From: Isoetes engelmannii
Lineage: Eukaryota > Streptophyta > Lycopodiopsida > Isoetales > Isoetaceae
Direction: 5' to 3'
Assembly (NCBI GenBank): GCA_011763485.2
Contig: JAANSK020277713.1
Location: 1-20,761 of the forward strand
DNA length: 20,761 bases
In this document: positions 1 through 8,869 of the stretch, piece after piece
Layout: every line of letters begins with the position of its first letter
How positions within the stretch are numbered: the first letter of the stretch is position 1
Program-made: the position numbers and the translations under genes
The notes under the pieces: generated by a model
Databases searched by the model: none
What the model saw: the letters and a program-made list of their open reading frames with translations, nothing else
What the model was told of the DNA's origin: nothing

Positions 1-619
1 AGGCATGAATAAGCAAATAAACCAGGAAGCATCCATCGAGCATATTTTGCTGCTTCTATTGAAATCATGGGATCCTGGCCTAGTGCAACTAGCAGCCCTC
101 CCATGTTGTACCAAACAACTGCTATTGGTACGCAGGTAATAGCCAACACAAAGATTGCCCTTTGCATGTAAATACCGAGTAAATGATACTGTTGTGCTCC
201 ATAGGCTTGTCCACAAAGTGTCTCCAAAGCACTGCCCATTCCTATCTATGGGAATGAAACAAGTCGACTAGTTTAAGATTTATTGAAAGCAAAGAATGCC
301 AATGAATAACAATGAGTTAGCAAATGCTCACAACCGATAAGATAAAACGTACCAAGAGACTGAATCCCGAGACATTAGCAAAGGAAACAACAATAGAAGC
401 ACTGGAAAGAGACAACTGTCCCAAATGTCCAATGAACATGAGAGATACAAGTTGCAAGCAAAATTGCAAGAGATTAACGCCGATCATAAGGCAAGCAATC
501 CAACACTGTCGTTTAACTTCGTCGAGCCAAATGGTCCACCAACTTTCATGGGAAAGCAAGGAAGGAGCTTCTGGTACGTAGTATGTCCACCTTCCATGTA
601 TGATTCTTTGGATATTCAT
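1..619 (-). CDS. MATE-family (DTX-type) efflux transporter, 5' part, cut by the window edge
   Basis: This is the N-terminal part of a multidrug and toxic compound extrusion carrier, a membrane antiporter that plants use to export metabolites or load them into vacuoles. Exon 1 is 619..353 (89 codons) and exon 2 is 245..1, continuing off the left edge. The 107-bp intron has GT (352-351) and AG (247-246) ends, phase 0. Joined, it reads ...[32 protein letters not shown]..., the hallmark MATE block covering helix 2 and the following loop. Helix 1 is about residues 31-60 (ending MFIGHLG). Helix 3 lies in exon 2 (RAIFVLAITCVPIAVVWY), followed by a QDP motif. I chose the ATG at 619 because the frame has no other ATG upstream; an earlier exon cannot be excluded. 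No break is visible. The substrate cannot be told from this part. Confidence 0.93.
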
Positions 620-900
620 GTGTGCTCCCCAAAGCAAGAGGATTGGTGAGTGGTTAGGCACAAAATTGGAGTGCTCTTCTGTTGGTCTGAAGTATAGTCA
701 CCTCTGTCTGTTGGTGTCAAATTGTGTGTCATGGTTTGTTGTGGTGAGAATGGGAACATGTACCTGCATGGGATTACGCCTTCTACTTTGCAAGAGGGCT
801 GCATGTGTGGATTTGCTTGAACTTCACTAGATTACATAGCTTGTCTTCTTTTTATGTGCCTGTTGTGCTCGGTATAAAGGCGACAACAACATCAATGTTA

Positions 901-909
901 CTTTATATA
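901..909 (-). promoter_or_regulatory. TATA-like box upstream of the MATE gene
   Basis: On the minus strand the sequence reads TATATAAAG, a close match to the plant TATA consensus, about 280 bases upstream of the chosen MATE start codon. That would imply a 5' UTR of about 250 bases or an unseen 5' intron. A second TATA-like string in the opposite direction (GGTATAAAGG, about 870-879) overlaps the predicted start-site area, so the assignment is tentative. Confidence 0.3.
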
Positions 910-911
910 GC

Positions 912-1620
912 TTCACCCCATATTAAATCTATCTAAGGTTTTCCTTTTCTTTTTTCTTTTTTTTTTTTGTGTTAAATGTTAATTTTCTACTTGGGATATT
1001 GCTTCAAGAAATTCGTATTGGTTTGCACCTTATGTTGTGAGGCTTCTACTGCCTAGTTTTCTAATTCCACAAGACTTTGTTCTTTGGCATTGAGGCCAAT
1101 GTTACATATGGCCATATGAGCACATTATCTGCATGAAGTCGGCATCTGACAATTGCAAATTCCAATGAAACATGCAATAACTACAAAATTGGGGCACCTG
1201 CTTCATAGCACATAGAATGATAGTCTATGAGATTGCCATATACATAAGTATTATAAGAACATGTTAGTATGTGCATTAAATGTGAATAACCATCAAGTGC
1301 TGGATATGGATTGACAAAGTACAATTCTATGGTGGTTGCTATAACACATGGGTTCAGAATATTTCTATGTTTTCTAATGGTTTTTCCCATTAGTTGTTTC
1401 AAAAACAAACCAGACACAGACACATTAGTAAAGCTTCCTCTCTTCTTCTTCCCCAGTTCTTCTTTGTTTTTTCTATCCTACCCTTTCCCCAACCGTGCGT
1501 TTCTGCTAGTTTAACTTCTTTTATTATCATATATAAATACTTATTAGCTTTTAACTATATTGTCTTTTGATATGGACATGGCATAACCTTCGCCACAATT
1601 CAAGGCATCGAAAGTCTTCG
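912..1620. other. Intergenic DNA, no gene seen
   Basis: This AT-rich stretch lies between the MATE promoter area and the MULE. It has a T-rich run near 943-969 and pyrimidine-rich DNA near 1430-1500. Short open frames here have no recognisable content, and no tRNA, repeat array or transposon terminus was recognised. Confidence 0.6.
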
Positions 1621-1624
1621 AAAG

Positions 1625-1660
1625 GCAATGCCAAATCACCAAAAGTTGATTTGGCATTGC
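1625..1660. repeat. Perfect 14-bp inverted repeat at the left MULE edge
   Basis: The arms GCAATGCCAAATCA (1625-1638) and TGATTTGGCATTGC (1647-1660) pair perfectly around an 8-base loop. With one bulged base the pairing continues through flanking GAAAG/CTTTC. The inner arm overlaps the outermost part of the left terminal repeat, so the outer arm looks like a terminus facing the other way. Confidence 0.8.
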
Positions 1661-1739
1661 TTTCATCACGAGGCAAGGCACCGCCAGCCAAGTTTAGCAT
1701 CATTGGGGGTATTCACACATGTGAATACCCTTGCCATGA
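1651..1739 (+). repeat. Left terminal inverted repeat of the MULE
   Basis: It pairs with 8605-8705 on the other strand. The best blocks are GCCAAGTTTA near 1687-1696, the palindrome at 1707-1730 and CTTGCCATGA just inside it (17 of 19 positions agree across GTGAATACCCTT...ATGA). The repeat is diverged and of unequal length, with several small indels, consistent with an old insertion. Confidence 0.6.
1707..1730. repeat. Subterminal palindrome, left copy
   Basis: GGGTATTCAC and GTGAATACCC form a perfect 10-bp arm pair around a 4-base centre (ACAT). It is the left member of a five-copy family; the other four copies are clustered at the right end of the MULE. Confidence 0.85.
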
Positions 1740-3394
1740 TAAATAAAAGGCACAAGCACATGTTTGGGTAAACATTGATATTCTTGCGCAATCGACCCTT
1801 GATGTATGTGCACGATACCACCACTCCCGCCCCCCCTCCCCCGCGCCCCTCCCAAACCATTTCTTTCTTCCTTAGCTCCTCTTTGTACTTTATGGATTGT
1901 GGATAAATGATATGTGTGCTTGTTTACCGATTTATTTCGTGATAGCCGGTAAGAACATCTTCATGATGGCTGAGTCCAGCAACGATGAGTCGATGAGTGG
2001 CATCTCATATGACAATGACAGTGAGTTTGGAAGTCCGGTCAGAGATGGCCAGGGCGGGTATGATGATGATGACATCACAAAGTCTGTTGTCACTGATGAG
2101 GGTCAATCTGAGTTTCAATCTCCAAATGGGTCTTTTGAAGATCTTGTAGTCCACTTAGCTTCCCTTTACCCTAATCCAATTCAATAGCTTAGTGCTACAC
2201 CCACGCTGGGATATGCATGCAATCAGATGTCACACCATCTTATGAAGGCATGTTTAACAATTGGATACGTAGTCATTGCAGCAGATGTAGGTGCTGCAGA
2301 TCCCCATCTTCCTCCCACCCCGCCAAGAAGGTGAAGGCCAGTGGCCGACTTGAGAGTCTGTCTGATACAGAGATGGAATACTTACCCATTGAACCTTGCA
2401 TGTGACGATGACTCGTTTGGACATATATACAGACGTGCCACTGGACCCCATGAGGTTATGCCTTATGTGGAGTTGTAGGCCCAACTTTTCGCAATGTATC
2501 ACTTGGATGAGATCACCACCTACCCACTCCGATCACCCATGAAAGAATTGGAGAGAACTGGGAAATTGGCCTTCTGCAGCATGGCATATCACGTGAATAC
2601 ATCAATGAATGCATGAATGTATGCACATGCAAGAGCTCCAGAATTCTCAAAAATAGTGATTTTGACTACAACGAGGAAGTATACATGCAAAGATTGGATG
2701 AAAGGGTAACTAAAGTCCAACAAATGTACCACGTCCGCCTGGTCTACTCACACCATTGCATGAGAGACCCAGGGGATGCATCTACAAGTCGTGGATGATA
2801 TTGCTTATCATCGTTGAAGACGACCACGACGAAGAGGGACGCGTGTTGATAGGCATGTCCGGAGGTCACATCGTAGAGGATGCCTATTCCAATTGCGTAC
2901 TATCAAACCATCGGTCGAATCGGGAATCGCACACATCTATGTGCTTAATGAACACACGGGTCACGACCCCTTCACGAATGCGGAGGATTGGTCAACGCCT
3001 ATACATCCAACACTGCTAGGCGAGGCATGTGGCATGCTTAGGTCCATTGGGTTGATGCGGTCGGTCTGGGACTGATTGCGGGAACGTGGGCCCTCAATTG
3101 CAGCAAATAGTAAGCCCAATTGATCATATCATTTATCGTTTCACAATGTCACAAGAAGATGTATGGCAATTGGCCTACCGACAAAGGATAATTGGCAAGT
3201 TCCTGGACTTATAAGCATATGTTTATAAATGTCTTAACACTAGTCAAAATCACCCTCTGACTGCATGTCTTTTTTGATATAGCATCTTATAGGTGGCAGA
3301 CTTGGGACGGATTGGGAGAGTCTTGAGAGCGGGATAGATGATTGCAGGGAAAGTAATATTTCATAAATAGTGGGATCCTGATGCTGTCAACCCA

Positions 3395-4263
3395 ATGCAT
3401 CATCCCTGGATCTTGGTTATTCAAGATGATAGAATGTTATCGGTCGCTATAAGGTGGAGCGCAGAGGGCGGTTGGGCCATGGACTCTACATATGGCACCA
3501 ACTTGTGGAGGCTTCCACTATATGCAGCTATCGTACCCGTTAATGGGAGAATAGGGTATCCAGTCTGCTACATGTTATGTAGTATTGCTGCAGACACAGG
3601 CTACCAGCAGCATGCCTTGAAAACTGCCCTTCGGCTTGTCTTTGATCGCATGGGAGCAGTGAGACCTAGGTTCATCACCATTGATATGGATGGATGTGAG
3701 AAGGCTGCCACTACACAGGATGTGGCTGAGGATGAGCATTGCTGGAATGGTGGTGTGTAGGTATTGGCCATGACATCTATATGCTTTTATGTGTTGTGGG
3801 ATACAATGGTGATAGTGTATTAACTTGCAGATGTCATGCAGGTGGCAGGGAATGTATTTGCATGTTGGTTTCATGCAAAGCATGCATGGTACAGACATTT
3901 TGTTTCCTCGTCTGAATGATGAACATACGAAGAGGGATGTAGCTCAACGGTTGTCTAGGCTCATGACAGAACCTTTGCTTGAAATATACCAGTTCCTCCT
4001 TATGCAGTTCCAACAAATTTATGGCAATAATCCAATCATCCAAGGGTTTGTATCCATGACATGCAAACTGTAAACACATGGATTATGTCATATTGGAATG
4101 TTGGTTTCATGGGTACAGATTTTCCATTTGCAGGTATCTGAACCACAACTGGTTAAATGGTGGTAGGTGGGATGGGAAATGACAACGACATCAACGCATG
4201 TTTAATCACTCCAACATGGATACAACTAATTATATCGAATCCCATTGGATAGTTTTGAAGACG
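3395..4263 (+). pseudogene. MULE transposase catalytic (DDE) core
   Basis: The first Asp is in AMDSTYGTN (codon 3482-3484), where MULEs usually read D-A-T-Y-x-T-N. The second Asp is in RFITIDMD (codon 3683-3685), 67 residues later, a normal MULE spacing. The C-x-x-H signature follows in the next segment as FACWFHAKHAWYRHF (Cys codon 3863). The catalytic Glu lies in TTNYIESHWIVLK (codon 4237-4239). All three acidic residues and the Cys-His pair are therefore still visible. A stop codon (4180-4182) separates the C-x-x-H block from the Glu, and another (4264-4266) follows directly after the LKT of that motif. A stop at 3760 probably falls in an intron. Confidence 0.85.
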
Positions 4264-4640
4264 TAGACTTTACGGTGCAAGGTCAATGTTAGGATGTACA
4301 CTTTGGTGGCATAAATAATTGGGTTTCCAGATGGCACCATGTCAGCTGGAGGCACAATCTTGACGCGCTACAACGAGAGATGGAGTTTAGGTATATGTGA
4401 ACATATGGAATATTTCGATGCTCTATAGAAAGAGGGTCTGACAAAGCGTCATTGTTTTTGCAGCAGAATTTGGACGATATAGCACTCGTTCGAATCCAAA
4501 GAGACATGTTGGAGCACAATCACTATTGCATGCAATGGATGAATATCCAGACACGATACTACTCGAGCATGAAGCCGACGTGAGGCTATCTATGCCAAAT
4601 TGCAACTGGACTTAGATATACCCAATACATGAAGGAATGA

Positions 4641-5006
4641 TATTGTGAATGCCCTTCTCCACTTGCGGTCTGTAAGCACGTAATTGCAGGTGACTACTAC
4701 CTTGCAAGTTACCACCCGTTGCTCTATGAAGTCTTGTTTCCTAACAAAAAATTCATTCCGCCTGTTCCTCCAAGACCGCCACAACCCATCAATGATGTAA
4801 CAACTCTGGTACACTCGCTACAGGAATGGGATGCTGTGCTACAGACAAAACGTGAGGCGGTACAACACCGCCTGCAAAATATGGGTGAACTCGCACCCGA
4901 TGAGGTGTGTGCAATTATCACAAAGGTTCGAAGGCAGATACGGTACCATCGAGATGCAGCAAGTCGACCTCAACAGGTGTTCCATGGGAGTTACTACAGA
5001 ATGTAG
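4641..5006 (+). pseudogene. SWIM zinc finger and C-terminal tail of the MULE transposase
   Basis: The frame reads CECPSPLAVCKHVIAGDYY: the C-x-C-x6-C-x-H pattern of a SWIM finger, with Cys codons at 4644, 4650 and 4671 and His at 4677. SWIM fingers follow the catalytic core in many MULE transposases and are thought to bind DNA or protein. After it come a proline-rich linker (FIPPVPPRPPQPI) and a charged tail with a possible helix (TKREAVQHRLQNMGEL), ending at 5006. This part is open over its whole length. The frame upstream of 4641 is interrupted. Confidence 0.85.
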
Positions 5007-5296
5007 CAATCTGCTCGTGCAGGGTTATACCCTTGGTGCTCCAACCTCTCTGTACCTAGACAACATCCACCACGACCACAATGATGCGCCAGTCGTAGAA
5101 TTAATTTCTAGTAATTTATAGGTTAATATAAGCTATACAACAAAGTCTTTCTTTACAATGCGTGTCAATGTACGATGCGACAATAATCTTATATTTCTCT
5201 ATTAGTGTTTTCCAACAGTTGCAAAATGTACATGTATGCCAATATATCAAAACCATGAAGCAGAATTCTAGTGACATTACCGAAACGGATAGACTG
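5007..5296. other. Space between the convergent MULE genes
   Basis: These ~290 bases hold the 3' ends of the two facing genes. I see no further coding block. No terminal repeat or palindrome copy lies here, which fits the internal spacer of a single element rather than the junction of two elements. Confidence 0.5.
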
Positions 5297-5640
5297 CTAG
5301 GCATTAAACTGAGCTGTCTCGTGGTGCCAGTACACCCTACTGTAGAGCAGGCCCAAAACAACTGGCCACTCAACTCTGAAGCACTGCACATCAGCCGCTC
5401 TGTACCAACGGCAAGAGACTGGTGCGATGGCTTCCTTGTGTGGATGTAAAAGATAGCAAACTAGCATCTGCAAGGTCAAAGCCACATGTACACTGCATGA
5501 GTTAGCGTCTTTCTGAAGAGGGCAGGGCGCTGGCATAGAACTCACATTCGCCCCCCACGACTGCCAACCATCTAGTGCATTGAGCATTTGAAAGAGGACT
5601 CGGGCAACACTAAAAAATGCATCATTATTATGTCGGTGGC
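5297..5640 (-). pseudogene. C48 (Ulp1-like) protease end of the second MULE gene
   Basis: The minus-strand frame reads HNNDAFFSVARVLFQMLNAL, then PCPLQKDANSCSVHVAL. The Q-x-D-x-x-x-C arrangement (Gln codon 5515-5513, Asp 5509-5507, Cys 5497-5495) matches the oxyanion Gln and nucleophile Cys region of Ulp1/SENP proteases, which cut SUMO or similar modifiers. The residue after the Cys is Ser where the family usually has Gly. The catalytic His and Asp should lie upstream; a fragment NHWGC near 5745-5760 could hold the His but is separated by stops. The stop at 5297 ends the frame. ULP-like genes carried by MULEs are known from the Kaonashi group. Activity is doubtful in this copy. Confidence 0.6.
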
Positions 5641-5849
5641 GAATTACTGATAAAAAACGTCCTACAACAAGTGCTCACTTGTGAAAAGTTGTGATGTCGA
5701 ATCAGACGGATTGCAGGGGGTTTGGCGCCAGGTTGTCAAAGTATCAACAACCCCAGTGGTTCGATGTCACTCCAAGACGTTGCCGTAGGTCCGAATCTTC
5801 CATGTAAGCCAATAGTGTCCAATGGTCTCTACAATGCATAGCAAAACAT

Positions 5850-6778
5850 AATTTCTATAGGTTACAATGGATAAACATGTGCATGAAGACTGAAACTCAC
5901 AATGTGACAATTGGCCAAAGAATTAAGGTGAGTTGATTACAATTTGGTTCCTCCGTAGGTAAAAGAGGAGCCATGGTGATGGATGGGTCCCAACCTTGTG
6001 CCATTGCACCGGGATAGTCCTCGTAAACACAAGGGTGTATGATCAAGATTCGTCCATGCTCTTCTTGGTTGAACATAGCAAGGCAGGTGCTTAAGAAAGA
6101 GCGAAAAGGATAAATATTTTAGGGCATGCACAACTATTTATGCAATACAAGAAACAAATTATACCTGCTGATGAAGCGCAAAAGGTCCTCCTCCCACTTT
6201 TTGTCAGGTGCACATAAGTCTATTAGGTCACGCATGAGCCGAATAGCTTGATGTACCGCAGGCCTTCGAATCCATGTCGAGGTGTGGGGCTGATTCGCGA
6301 TGGTCAGGAGGGGATTCTTGATCTCTGCGCCATAGAACATCGTAAACACTGCCACCTCCTCCCAGAATAGTTCCTGGAGGTGTAGATCGGCTGGAATGAT
6401 CAAGTCAGATGGAAAACGGATCACACAATGACGTGGATTCGACCATCTGCGAAGCGGCACTGCGACCAAATAGGTCCAAATATCGACCCATGTATACTCC
6501 CCCACATAGAAAAGGAAATAGCCCCTGACACGGTCTCTTTGCCACTCCTCAGACCCTTGCACGAAAGGGTTCGGTGGAAAGGGCGAACTGAACGTATGTT
6601 CTCGACCAGCAGCAGCCAACTCTGCGTGCATGATCTGATCCATGACCTGTCCTGCTCTGATTGAATCATTATCATCTCTAACCAATATTGACTCGCCCCG
6701 TGTGGTCCAAACGCTCCAGTACAGGAGGAGTACGATAAAATAAGTCATTGGGGAGATGCTCCAAGTCACCCAAAGCAT
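5850..6778 (-). pseudogene. Middle region of the second MULE gene, unrecognised domain
   Basis: An open frame from 6778 carries a Trp- and aromatic-rich domain (RGYFLFYVGEYTWVDIWTYL, then HLQELFWEEVAVFTMFYGAE). It overlaps the preceding coiled-coil frame near 6678-6778, so a frameshift or splice joins them. At 6165 a GT donor follows ...LLRFIS. A pyrimidine-rich AG acceptor near 6090 would resume as TCLAMFNQEEHGRILIIHP, then CVYEDYPGAMAQGWDPS, staying open to about 5893. I do not recognise this domain. Its place just ahead of the Ulp1-like end suggests it belongs to the same protein. It may be specific to this type of MULE. Confidence 0.5.
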
Positions 6779-7232
6779 TCTCTACTGGAGGCGTTGAAGG
6801 CATATTCTGGGTCTGATGCCCATATCGGCTCTGAGCCACTTGTCTCTCCATCTCCAAAACTCGTTGCCTCTGCCTCTCCCTCTCTTCCTCTACTTCCCTT
6901 TGTGCTTGGGCCACCAACTCCTCCTCCTGCATCCTCAATATCTTCTCCTCCTCCTCTCTCCATGTGTCTGGCATATGCCCCTCCACATCACGAACCAATG
7001 GTGATAGAACTCCAGGTGAAGGCAAAGGAGATTGGGAATGCGGGTGTGGATTGCTCTCTCTGTGCATACTACATATCCTCCTCAGCTGGTCTAACAAGAC
7101 TTGTTCAGAAGGTAGCTGATCTAGCATTCTCTGCTCGGAAGCCCAATCGTGGAGACACTGGGATGCTTCCACATCAGTAGGTCCAGGAAGCCGCTCCATA
7201 TGAAGCCTCGCTCGGATCCTACTCTTGTGCAC
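6678..7232 (-). pseudogene. Coiled-coil segment of the second MULE gene
   Basis: This 184-codon open frame has a Pro/Ser-rich part around residues 60-80 and a highly charged helix at residues 91-134 (about 6962-6831), rich in Glu, Arg and Gln (EEEEKILRMQEEELVAQAQ...). The heptad-like spacing of Leu/Met/Val suggests a coiled coil for oligomerisation or partner binding. A PSTPP linker and an acidic tail follow. The frame upstream (7233-7520) is readable in pieces (RDPRRVAYERERLLHAGK; MRLHYTINQRTNWTHFQRAQ) but in different frames, so introns or decay separate the segments. No enzymatic motif is seen. Confidence 0.5.
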
Positions 7233-7520
7233 AGGGATAAACCTCTGCCTCTCAGCTCTGTGATGGGTAAGTGCTTCATCTAGGACTGCATTTGGGCCCT
7301 CTGAAAATGTGTCCAGTTGGTCCTCTGGTTGATGGTATAATGAAGACGCATAGCCGCAGCCCCCATCCTCCCATCTTCCCTGTGCCTAGCCGCAGTCTCC
7401 TAGTAGCATGCAGCTTTCCCTTGGTCTTGCCGGCGTGCAGCAGCCTCTCTCGCTCATAGGCAACTCTACGAGGATCTCTTTGTGAGCCTGGCAAGGCATG
7501 CGGACCTGGATGTCTATATA

Positions 7521-7910
7521 TCAATTGGCCACCAATGCTCCGGATGACACTTTTCCTGGTGGTGGATGGCACCATCTCGTGTAAATCCAGGCCATCCAAG
7601 TTTTTGTTGCAGTCTTCTTTGATGGTGATCGCACCCAGGTGCTGTACAAACCCAATATTGTTTCTGTGCAGGCCCTTGACCACTCTCTAAATGTGTTACT
7701 CTTCTCAACAAACACCATATACCATGGAATTCCCTACATGACAATACGAAATAGGTGTTAGATAAATATCACACTCCATGTGTAGGATTAGTTTACGAAC
7801 CACCATAGTATGCTCCCAACTGTCATCGGGTTGTCTACGCCACTAACCAACAGTGGCGGTAGGTCTCGTTCATTCATGCTGAATACAGGCATGGGTGCTG
7901 GTGCATCCAT
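7521..7910 (-). pseudogene. N-terminal exons of the second MULE gene; RNase H1 N-terminal/viroplasmin-like domain
   Basis: Exon 1 (7910..7797, 38 codons) starts at an ATG in the context GCCATGG and reads MDAPAPMPVFSMNERDLPPL... to ILWWF. A 63-bp intron with GTAAAC donor (7796) and CATGTAG acceptor (7734) joins it in phase 0 to exon 2: GIPWYMVFVEKSNTFREWSR, then ACTETILGLYSTWVRS, ending TWMAW (7733..7587). The W-Y-x-V start, the W about 14 residues later followed by Cys and hydrophobics, and a basic then Trp/Ala-rich end over about 46 residues resemble the RNase H1 N-terminal (hybrid-binding, viroplasmin-like) domain. That match is by eye only. The exon 2 frame closes at 7521; beyond it the reading frame is unclear. 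The gene runs toward the Ulp1-like end at 5297. Confidence 0.5.
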
Positions 7911-7957
7911 GGCAAAAGCACTCCAACTAAGAGAGTTTGTTGTTGAGATGTCCGTAC

Positions 7958-7966
7958 CCTTTTATA
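7958..7966 (-). promoter_or_regulatory. TATA box of the second MULE gene
   Basis: The minus strand reads TATAAAAGG, ending 48 bases upstream of the exon 1 ATG at 7910. That spacing leaves a start site about 30 bases downstream and a short leader. With the GCCATGG start context it supports transcription of the second gene from the right end of the element, toward the transposase. Confidence 0.6.
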
Positions 7967-8241
7967 CATTCAGCTATCCAACCCTTTGTATCCTATATAT
8001 GTAACATATATCAATATATAATAATAGATTGGCACATTGATTCATCTTTTTTAGTGTAAGTTCAGGAAATTAATGCAAAGAATGCAATAAAAGAAGACCG
8101 TTTACACGAATATTCCCCTCGTCTGCTTCTTGAAGATTGTTAACTAGCATGCCTGAAGCCTCAGTCCTTCACATATGCTGATGAGAAAAAATTCTGAGAC
8201 GGAGCAGAATGGCAGTGAAGAAAAAATGGTAGTTTCTCAAT
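7967..8241. other. Right subterminal DNA of the MULE upstream of the second gene
   Basis: AT-rich DNA lies between the TATA box and the first right-hand palindrome. No coding content is recognised. It presumably holds the promoter of the second gene. Confidence 0.4.
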
Positions 8242-8281
8242 AAAAAAAGGGGTATTCACATGATTGAATACCCCTTTTTTT
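8242..8281. repeat. Subterminal palindrome, right copy 1 (17-bp perfect arms)
   Basis: Seven A's plus GGGGTATTCA (8242-8258) pair perfectly with TGAATACCCC plus seven T's (8265-8281) around the 6-base centre CATGAT. This is the longest arm pair of the family. Confidence 0.9.
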
Positions 8282-8295
8282 AACATATGGCTATA

Positions 8296-8377
8296 GTGCC
8301 AATTTTGTGGTTCGAGGAGCATCCAAAATTTTGAGTGTGCCAATTTTGGGGCTCAAGGGCATCTTGCAAAAAACAAC
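8296..8377. repeat. Diverged tandem duplication of a 41-bp unit
   Basis: Two units begin GTGCCAATTTTG at 8296 and 8337 and continue with a similar GG-TC-AGG-GCATC block. They are diverged, roughly two-thirds identical by eye. They lie between palindrome copies in the right subterminal region. Confidence 0.5.
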
Positions 8378-8513
8378 GAGGCAACAGAATCCTTGCTATT
8401 GCTATTGGAATTCGGTGGCACATGCAGGTGAGCAAAATAATCCTGAGCAAAAGCATCTGCCAAAGGCAGACATGGGCGGCGATCTTGGGATCTGGAAGTG
8501 TGAAGAAGGTGCA

Positions 8514-8583
8514 GGGGTATTCACTCCTTTGAATCCCCTTTTGCCACGTGTGCAGGGGTATAATTCACCCATGTGAATCCCCC
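8514..8583. repeat. Subterminal palindromes, right copies 2 and 3 in tandem
   Basis: Copy 2 (8514-8538) is GGGGTATTCA...TGAATCCCC, lacking two bases in its right arm. Copy 3 (8555-8583) is GGGGTATAATTCAC...GTGAATCCCCC. Both are preceded by TGCAGGGGTAT and followed by CCTTTTGCCAC or CCTTTTCCAC, so the unit of about 41 bp was duplicated in tandem along with the palindrome. Confidence 0.8.
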
Positions 8584-8604
8584 TTTTCCACATTGGTTGC
8601 CACG

Positions 8605-8705
8605 TCATTGAAAGGGTATTCACTCCCTTGAATACCCGTTGGTTCGCATGAGCGAATAAACTTGGCAGGAGCCTCCCATTTTGGGAGCTAATAAAGCGCT
8701 CCCAA
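8605..8705 (-). repeat. Right terminal inverted repeat of the MULE
   Basis: This is the partner of the left repeat at 1651-1739. Read on the minus strand it begins near TTGGGAGCGCTTT, passes GCCAAGTTTA and a GGGTATTCA/TGAATACCC palindrome (8614-8637), and ends with CCTTTCAATGA. Its outer edge also holds a small inverted repeat, TTGGGAGC (8681-8688) with GCTCCCAA (8698-8705). Confidence 0.6.
8614..8637. repeat. Subterminal palindrome, right copy 4
   Basis: GGGTATTCA (8614-8622) and TGAATACCC (8629-8637) are perfect 9-bp arms around CTCCCT. This copy corresponds in position to the left copy at 1707-1730 when the terminal repeats are aligned. Confidence 0.85.
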
Positions 8706-8869
8706 TATAATAATACATGGGTATTGTTTAGGATAATATTAGCATCCCTTGCCCTTATATTTCTGGGATACATTTCAATATTTACATTGCTTTGCCACAT
8801 TTCTCATAGCTCTTTCACCGTGGACCACTTCATGTATGCATATACATATGTTACACAATTATGGAATGT

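Larger units (their letters stand above)
1963..5006 (+). pseudogene. MULE transposase gene (ORF1), decayed
   Basis: This gene encodes the enzyme that cuts and joins Mutator-like elements in the nucleus. Recognisable parts in order are: an acidic, serine-rich start (ATG 1963 or 1966, MAESSNDES, open to 2187); poorly readable DNA at 2190-2890; a block ending HIYVLNEHTGHDP (HTGH at 2953-2964), like the zinc-binding segment ahead of many MULE cores; the DDE core (about 3395-4263); and a SWIM finger with a basic C-terminal tail ending at a stop at 5004-5006. Pieces lie in different frames. Some gaps could be introns (for example about 3750-3830, ending TTAACTTGCAG). However, the core has stops inside conserved coding sequence at 4180, 4264 and near 4309, so the copy is broken. 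It converges on the second gene near 5010-5290. Confidence 0.8.
1651..8705. mobile_element. Mutator-like DNA transposon (MULE) with two convergent genes
   Basis: This is a ~7.1 kb element of the Mutator superfamily. The plus strand carries a transposase gene with a DDE core and SWIM finger, and the minus strand a second gene ending in a Ulp1-like protease. The ends are set by an inverted repeat: left 1651-1739 and right 8605-8705 (read on the minus strand) share GCCAAGTTTA, then a GGGTATTCA...GTGAATACCC palindrome, then CCTTgcCATGA against CCTTtcAATGA. Outside these, GGcAttGCTTT aligns with GGgAgcGCTTT. I could not find a convincing 9-bp target duplication, so the outer borders are uncertain by tens of bases. 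In-frame stops in the transposase mean this copy is probably not autonomous. Convergent genes recall maize MuDR (mudrA/mudrB). ULP-like genes in MULEs are known from the Kaonashi group of Arabidopsis. Confidence 0.75.

Noticed and set aside
5162-5449. Plus-strand open frame after the transposase
   Set aside because: The minus strand over part of this range carries the protease-like motif; the plus frame shows none.
6794-7180. Plus-strand open frame rich in Ser, Pro and Leu
   Set aside because: It is the complement of the Glu/Arg-rich coiled-coil frame, a common artefact of biased composition.
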